Shown: positions 30,970-34,564 of the stretch, piece by piece
Numbering within the stretch: the stretch's first letter is position 1
Layout: each line of letters starts with the position of its first letter
Source of the DNA: Pseudobdellovibrionaceae bacterium
GTDB taxonomy: Bacteria > Bdellovibrionota > Bdellovibrionia > Bdellovibrionales > Bdellovibrionaceae
Length of the DNA stretch: 34,564 bases
Direction: 5' to 3'
Assembly (NCBI GenBank): GCA_021731025.1
Contig: JAKFYD010000068.1
Coordinates: 1 to 34,564, forward strand
Notes under the pieces: model-generated
What the model saw: the letters and a program-made list of their open reading frames with translations, nothing else
What the model was told of the DNA's origin: nothing
Databases searched by the model: none
Translations under genes and position numbers: made by a program

Positions 30970-31019
30970 ACCGTTTATTAGACGGTATTATCTGGACATA
31001 CTGTTCATTGTATTGAACA
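30970..31019. promoter_or_regulatory. Divergent YceI/LysR region with two inverted repeats
   Basis: ACCGT-TTATTAG-ACGGT (30970-30986) and TGTTCA-TTGTAT-TGAACA (31002-31019) are both perfect inverted repeats in the 101-base gap. The second ends seven bases before the LysR start codon, where a ribosome-binding site would normally lie. They are good candidates for LysR binding and autoregulation. Confidence 0.5.
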
Positions 31020-31026
31020 ATCTGCT

Positions 31027-31926
31027 ATGGATTTGAACGAAGTGGCTCTATTTATTAAGGTTATTCAAAAAGGCAGTTTCACCGGCGCTGCACTGGCTCT
31101 GGATATGCCCAAATCGACCGTCAGCACCAAAGTCTCTAATTTAGAGAAACGCTTAGGAGTTTCCCTGATTACAAGATCGACTCGCAAGATTCGTTTGACC
31201 CCCGCAGGAGAAGCTTTTTTTCTGCGTTCAACTAAAGCTATCGAAGAAATCACCGCGGCCGAGCTGGCCGTGCGCTCTGAAATTGCAGAACCCCAGGGGC
31301 GTTTCAGAATCACGGCACCCGTCGATATCGGAAACATAATTCTTCCCAGCTTAACGGCCTTATTTCTGAAAAAATTCCCAAAGGTCCAATTTGATATTTT
31401 GCTTTCAGACCGGCGAGTTGATTTTTTAGAAGAAGAGGTCGATCTGGCAATTCGCGCTGGGGAACTAAAAGATTCGTCACTGATTGCCAAGAAGGTCGGA
31501 GAAGTGGTCTTTCAAATTTACGCTTCTCCAAAATATCTAAAGGATAATGGGGAACCATCAACAATTAAAGATTTAAGCTCGCACTGTTGCGTGCACTTCA
31601 CTTCGATTTCAACGGAGGGTTGGCCCTTGAAGAATGGAAAACGCAAGGTCACTGTGCCATTGACTCGAAAGATTTTTGTTAATGATTTGAATCTTGCCCA
31701 TGGCTTGGCGGTTGAAGGCGCCGGCATTGCTTTATTGCCCTCGTTTTTTTGCGAGTCCGAGGTCAAAACTAGAAAGCTCACTCCCATTTTGCAGGAATGG
31801 AGTTCTGAGATCGCGCCAATGCATTTTGTTTACCCAGCGCAGAAGTATGTTCCGCCGGTGATCAAGGCCTTTATTGATATGTCGAGCGTGGCTTTGAAGA
31901 ATCGATTTCAATTTGTGAATGGATAA
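31027..31926 (+). CDS. LysR-family transcriptional regulator
   Basis: The 299-residue protein has an N-terminal winged helix-turn-helix (DLNEVALFIKVIQKGSFTGA, ALALDMPKSTVSTKVSNLEK, RLGVSLITRSTRKIRLTPAG) and a substrate-binding domain with GRFRITAPVDIGNIILPSL. The domain organisation fits the CrgA/AaeR-like clade that controls adjacent redox genes. No ribosome-binding site is visible; the upstream sequence is occupied by an inverted repeat, so it may be leaderless or weakly translated. It probably controls the divergent YceI-ygiD-pirin operon. Its stop lies three bases before the convergent DUF6172 gene. Confidence 0.93.
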   Translation: MDLNEVALFIKVIQKGSFTGAALALDMPKSTVSTKVSNLEKRLGVSLITRSTRKIRLTPAGEAFFLRSTKAIEEITAAELAVRSEIAEPQGRFRITAPVDIGNIILPSLTALFLKKFPKVQFDILLSDRRVDFLEEEVDLAIRAGELKDSSLIAKKVGEVVFQIYASPKYLKDNGEPSTIKDLSSHCCVHFTSISTEGWPLKNGKRKVTVPLTRKIFVNDLNLAHGLAVEGAGIALLPSFFCESEVKTRKLTPILQEWSSEIAPMHFVYPAQKYVPPVIKAFIDMSSVALKNRFQFVNG

Positions 31927-31929
31927 GTG

Positions 31930-32238
31930 TTACTCGGTGGCTTCCGCTTTTACTTCTCTTTTTTTTCTAATTCCGTGCTTAGCTAAAATTTCGATATAAA
32001 AAGAGGGCGCTTCCTTCAAAACAATCTCATCGATCTTTTTGTTGATCTCGGCGACGTGAATAACTTCCGCGCTTGCAGCATCTTTTCCGAACTTACAATC
32101 AAAGTCCCAGAAGTCGACGCCTTCGGGTAAAGCCTTGCGGCGTTCACGGCCTATGTATTTTTTAATGTCGTGCTTAACGGAATCAACTTGTCGAGCCGGT
32201 TGTTTGTTCGGTGCTGTCAGATTAAATGTTTTCTTCAT
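31930..32238 (-). CDS. DUF6172 family protein
   Basis: The 102-residue protein begins MKKTFNLTAPNKQPARQVDS and contains RKALPEGVDFWDFDCKFG, which is the pattern of DUF6172. No function is established. The C-terminal tail is basic. AGGAAA precedes the ATG. It follows the DEAD-box gene by 21 bases on the same strand and could be cotranscribed with it. Confidence 0.85.
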   Translation of the reverse strand: MKKTFNLTAPNKQPARQVDSVKHDIKKYIGRERRKALPEGVDFWDFDCKFGKDAASAEVIHVAEINKKIDEIVLKEAPSFYIEILAKHGIRKKREVKAEATE

Positions 32239-32259
32239 AAAGATTTCCTAATTATTTTT

Positions 32260-33486
32260 TTATCGCTTAGATTTTGAAACTGTTCGAGGCTTGCCCGTTT
32301 TTTTGAAAGGCGGGGGCCTTTTCGAATTTTCTTTTTCAGGAACTGATGCACGATATTTATCGGCGTTTCTTCCCTTCGGCAAAGGCTTACCTTCGATTTG
32401 TGCGATCAATCTTTCATCACGCTCGGTCACCAAATTGATAACCAAACCTGGTCGCCCAGCGCGGGCTGTTCGTCCCACACGATGAAGGTAATTTTCTTTT
32501 TGCTTCGGTAAATGATAATTAATCACGCGATCGACAGTCGGTATATCAAGTCCTCGACCCGCTAAATCTGTTGCAACCAGCAGCTTAACTTTTGAATCCG
32601 CAAATTTTTTAAGATTTTGACGGCGTTGAGTTTTATCCATTTCGCCTCGGTAAACAGCAGCCGTAAATCCATTGTCCGCAAGTTCCTTGGCCAGGTTGTC
32701 ACACTGTTCACGAGTGTTCGTAAATAAAATGGTCCCACCCTCTGCAGGCTCTTTAAGAATTTTTTCCAGCAGAGGCCAACGCTTTCCATCTTTAACAATT
32801 CGATTTTGAGTTTTCAAAGTTTTCACAACCTTGCCGCTGCCAGCACTTCTAAAAACTTCGGCATCAGCAAAAATTTCGTTAATCAAAGTTTGCACCGTCA
32901 CCGAAATCGTTCCCGAAAAAAGCGCCAATTGAATATCAGCGGGGCAGCCATCATGAATGGCGCGAGAGTCCTCGAGAAAACCTTGATCGAGCATTTGATC
33001 GGCCTCATCGAAGATAAGCATACGCACGTCGTGCAAATAGACTTTCTCGGCAGCCAAGAGCTGAGCCAATCTTCCCGGAGTTGCCAACAAGATCTCGAAG
33101 GGTCCTTCGGTATTTCTTTTAGCTTGCTCCATCGTCATGCCACCAAGAGCAGGGCGGACTCGAAGCCGAGTTTCATGAGTGAAAGTCTTAAAAACTTTAG
33201 AGACCTGTTCGCCCAACTCACGAGTAGGCACCATCACGATCGCACGAGGAGTGCTGGGCTCTGTAACGGGCGAGCCTTCCTCTTCCAAGGTTTTTAGTTT
33301 TTGCAAAACGGGCAGGGCGTAGGAAAAAGTTTTCCCGCTACCAGTTTCGGAAACTCCAACAACCGATTGCCCACCCATCATTAAGGGGATTACGTGGTGC
33401 TGAACCTCGGTGGGCTTGGTAAATTTATTAGTTTTCAGGGTTTTTAACAGAGAGGGTAAAAGTCCAAAATCTTCGAATTTGCTCAT
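32260..33486 (-). CDS. DEAD-box RNA helicase (RhlE-like)
   Basis: The 408-residue protein has the ordered DEAD-box motifs: FxxxGLLPSLLKTLKTNKFTKPTEVQ (Q motif), SETGSGKT (motif I), VPTRELGEQV (Ia), ATPGRLAQLLAA (Ib), IFDEADQM (II, DEAD), LFSGT (III; the usual SAT is SGT), VATDLAGRGLDIPTVDRVIN (V) and HRVGRTARAGR (VI). The C-terminal tail is Lys/Arg/Pro-rich (RPPPFKKTGKPRTVSKSKR), as in RhlE. It remodels RNA or ribonucleoprotein using ATP. The substitution in motif III may lower coupling of ATPase and unwinding. Confidence 0.93.
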   Translation of the reverse strand: MSKFEDFGLLPSLLKTLKTNKFTKPTEVQHHVIPLMMGGQSVVGVSETGSGKTFSYALPVLQKLKTLEEEGSPVTEPSTPRAIVMVPTRELGEQVSKVFKTFTHETRLRVRPALGGMTMEQAKRNTEGPFEILLATPGRLAQLLAAEKVYLHDVRMLIFDEADQMLDQGFLEDSRAIHDGCPADIQLALFSGTISVTVQTLINEIFADAEVFRSAGSGKVVKTLKTQNRIVKDGKRWPLLEKILKEPAEGGTILFTNTREQCDNLAKELADNGFTAAVYRGEMDKTQRRQNLKKFADSKVKLLVATDLAGRGLDIPTVDRVINYHLPKQKENYLHRVGRTARAGRPGLVINLVTERDERLIAQIEGKPLPKGRNADKYRASVPEKENSKRPPPFKKTGKPRTVSKSKR

Positions 33487-33611
33487 GGAAAGGTAATAAT
33501 ATTTTTAGGCGAATAAAAACAGAAAATTCATCTAGAAGAGTGAAATCAGGGGGGTTTTAGAAAAAAAGTAATGGGAGGGATTGGGGGCTTCATTCTACTA
33601 ACGAAGGGTAA

Positions 33612-33914
33612 TCAAGCGGACTCTAATTTAACATCGTAATGGAAGCCTTCCTTTGAGAGTGAATCGCGTAATGCCAACTGAATCAGTCCTATTTCCGGCA
33701 ACCCAAGCTTCTTGGCAATTCGTGCCGCTCGCGTTGGGGTGGGAATTCGGCGGCCTTTTTCCAGGTCATTTAGATTTTGTACTGATAGACCAACTTTTTT
33801 CGCAAAAGCTGTTTGGCTCAACTCTTCGCTTTTGCGCCAGGATTTAAGCAGAGAGCCGAAGGTTAATGGTCCATATTGCTTTTCAAGTTTTTCAAAATAC
33901 GATTTAGTAGTCAT
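33612..33914 (-). CDS. XRE-family antitoxin (HigA-like)
   Basis: The 100-residue protein has a Cro/CI helix-turn-helix: FGSLLKSWRKSEELSQTAFA, KKVGLSVQNLNDLEKGRRIP, TPTRAARIAKKLGLPEIGLI. It follows a HigB-type toxin reading frame whose stop overlaps its own start codon, the reversed (toxin-first) order typical of HigBA. GGAGG precedes the ATG and lies within the toxin frame. If the toxin is dead, this may be an orphan antitoxin. Confidence 0.88.
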   Translation of the reverse strand: MTTKSYFEKLEKQYGPLTFGSLLKSWRKSEELSQTAFAKKVGLSVQNLNDLEKGRRIPTPTRAARIAKKLGLPEIGLIQLALRDSLSKEGFHYDVKLESA

Positions 33915-34177
33915 GTTTGTGGACCTCCATTAACTCAATATGAATTCGGTCATGAATCTCTTGATAAATAGGACGGTAGGCTTGATTCATTCGTACTGAT
34001 CTTTGACCTTTTCTTGAACCCTTTAACGGTTCATCGTGAAAACCGGGAGATTTCCGCCAAGCCATTTGATTCGACTAAAAATATCCAAAACATAACTTTT
34101 TTCCTAATGAAGTCGGGCACTCGTTTGAGCTGCTTCTCGAAGTTTTTACTTCTTGAAACTACGGTGCAAACATTCAA
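33904..34177 (-). pseudogene. higB: HigB/RelE-type toxin gene broken by a frameshift
   Basis: On the minus strand, a frame from TTG at 34177 encodes FEKQLKRVPDFIRKKVMFWI and then GLAE. It would leave the family at about 34050. The +1 frame then continues WRKSPGFHDEPLKGSRKGQR, SVRMNQAYRPIYQEI and IELMEVHKHDY to TAA at 33904-33906. The two halves together match the HigB/RelE pattern, whose end is usually EVNKHxY. The shift lies near 34049-34058 (one base gained or two lost). The upstream ATG is absent, so the start (TTG, possibly higher) is weak. Likely a pseudogene, or a sequencing error, or less likely a programmed frameshift. Confidence 0.75.
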
Positions 34178-34324
34178 TCAAAGCCAGATATTACTTCAAA
34201 CTGAAGTAGATGTAAAGTTGATAAACTATAATAGCTGAGTTTTACGGCGGCCCATTCTTTGCTAACCATCGTTTTTCCTGAATCAAAATCGAATAAATAC
34301 CTAAACCCGAAAGGAAAACAAAAA

Positions 34325-34564
34325 ATGCTAACAGATCTCGAACCTATCCAATTTAATTTCGCGTCGAAATGGCTTTCTGAAATTAAGAAAATTGAAGATC
34401 GCCCTTCGATTCAATTGGAATTTTCAAATATCAAAGTTAATTATCAACAGATCGCTGAATTTAAATACGAAGAAGCTTGCGAGTGGAATAAGGAAAGGGC
34501 ACGCGCGGAATATGAGTTAGATCTGCATATCGCTCGCGTTCGTTGCGGCGAGCTTTATTGGTTA
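34325..34564 (+). CDS. Unrecognised protein, 3' partial
   Basis: An ATG at 34325 with AAAGGA upstream opens a frame through the end of the window (80 codons, no stop). The product is charged and helical (MLTDLEPIQFNFASKWLSEI, KKIEDRPSIQLEFSNIKVNY, EEACEWNKERARAEYELDL). No signal peptide or membrane segment. Family not recognised; the gene continues outside the window. Confidence 0.6.
   Translation, partial: MLTDLEPIQFNFASKWLSEIKKIEDRPSIQLEFSNIKVNYQQIAEFKYEEACEWNKERARAEYELDLHIARVRCGELYWL

Noticed and set aside
33349-33356. GTTTCGGAAACT-like match within the DEAD-box gene
   Set aside because: It encodes the conserved motif VSETGSGKT of the helicase; the similarity to the dispersed palindrome is due to coding constraint.
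1-34564. CRISPR array, tRNA or rRNA genes, riboswitches
   Set aside because: No repeat-spacer arrangement, cloverleaf-like sequence or recognised riboswitch was seen by eye on either strand; a covariance-model search would be needed to exclude small RNAs.

Overview
The window looks like part of a chromosome from a predatory or free-living Bdellovibrio-like bacterium (Bdellovibrionota). This is an inference from the overall gene style: moderate GC, many small accessory enzymes, DUF6172 and DUF6868 proteins, a YccA-type Bax-inhibitor protein, and short intergenic spaces. No rRNA or other phylogenetic marker is present, so the assignment is tentative.

Layout. (1) 1-3633: a collinear set of small accessory enzymes (three VOC/glyoxalase-like, two SRPBCC, DUF1428, YdeI/DUF1905) facing an opposing GFA-type zinc protein. 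(2) About 3718-13503: a probable mobile island. It starts with a full-length tyrosine recombinase and carries a packed cargo block (HTH regulator, Cys-rich secreted protein, coiled-coil/beta-barrel outer-membrane protein, unknown 231-aa protein), a DUF559/Vsr-like nuclease, a C5-cytosine DNA methyltransferase coupled to an unknown DNA-binding-like protein, a divergent HTH regulator, a 141-aa protein, a short second tyrosine recombinase and a zinc-ribbon protein. Imperfect palindromes of the form GTTTCGCAnGG(G)AGAAAC lie immediately beyond the first integrase and just past the last island gene; further copies occur at 1817 and 7640. (3) 13613-14829: an AbrB/Doc toxin-antitoxin pair, a six-fold GATATC array and a four-helix-bundle protein. 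(4) 15073-16639: small membrane and secreted proteins, one of them frameshifted. (5) 16632-20388: an operon for cytochrome b561, a membrane-anchored LuxR-type regulator and a P-type cation ATPase, facing a His/Met-rich secreted protein. (6) 20759-25010: polysaccharide deacetylase, TapT-like and TruC-like RNA-modification enzymes, a TIKI/ChaN-like secreted protein and a Bax-inhibitor-1 protein. (7) 25111-28703: a two-gene glycan-degradation operon (beta-helix protein and GH35 galactosidase). (8) 28672-31926: pirin, YgiD-type dioxygenase and YceI facing a LysR regulator. (9) 31930-34564: DUF6172, a DEAD-box helicase, a HigBA-type module whose toxin reading frame is broken, and the start of an unrecognised gene.

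The most interesting parts are the island's compact surface/secretion cargo block, its atypical restriction-modification-like gene set, the dispersed GTTTCGCA palindromes, the GATATC array, and three features not contained in a single normal ORF: a frameshifted HigB toxin, a frameshifted secreted protein and a coding-like gene fragment beside the integrase. All functional calls come from motif reading by eye; no database search was run.
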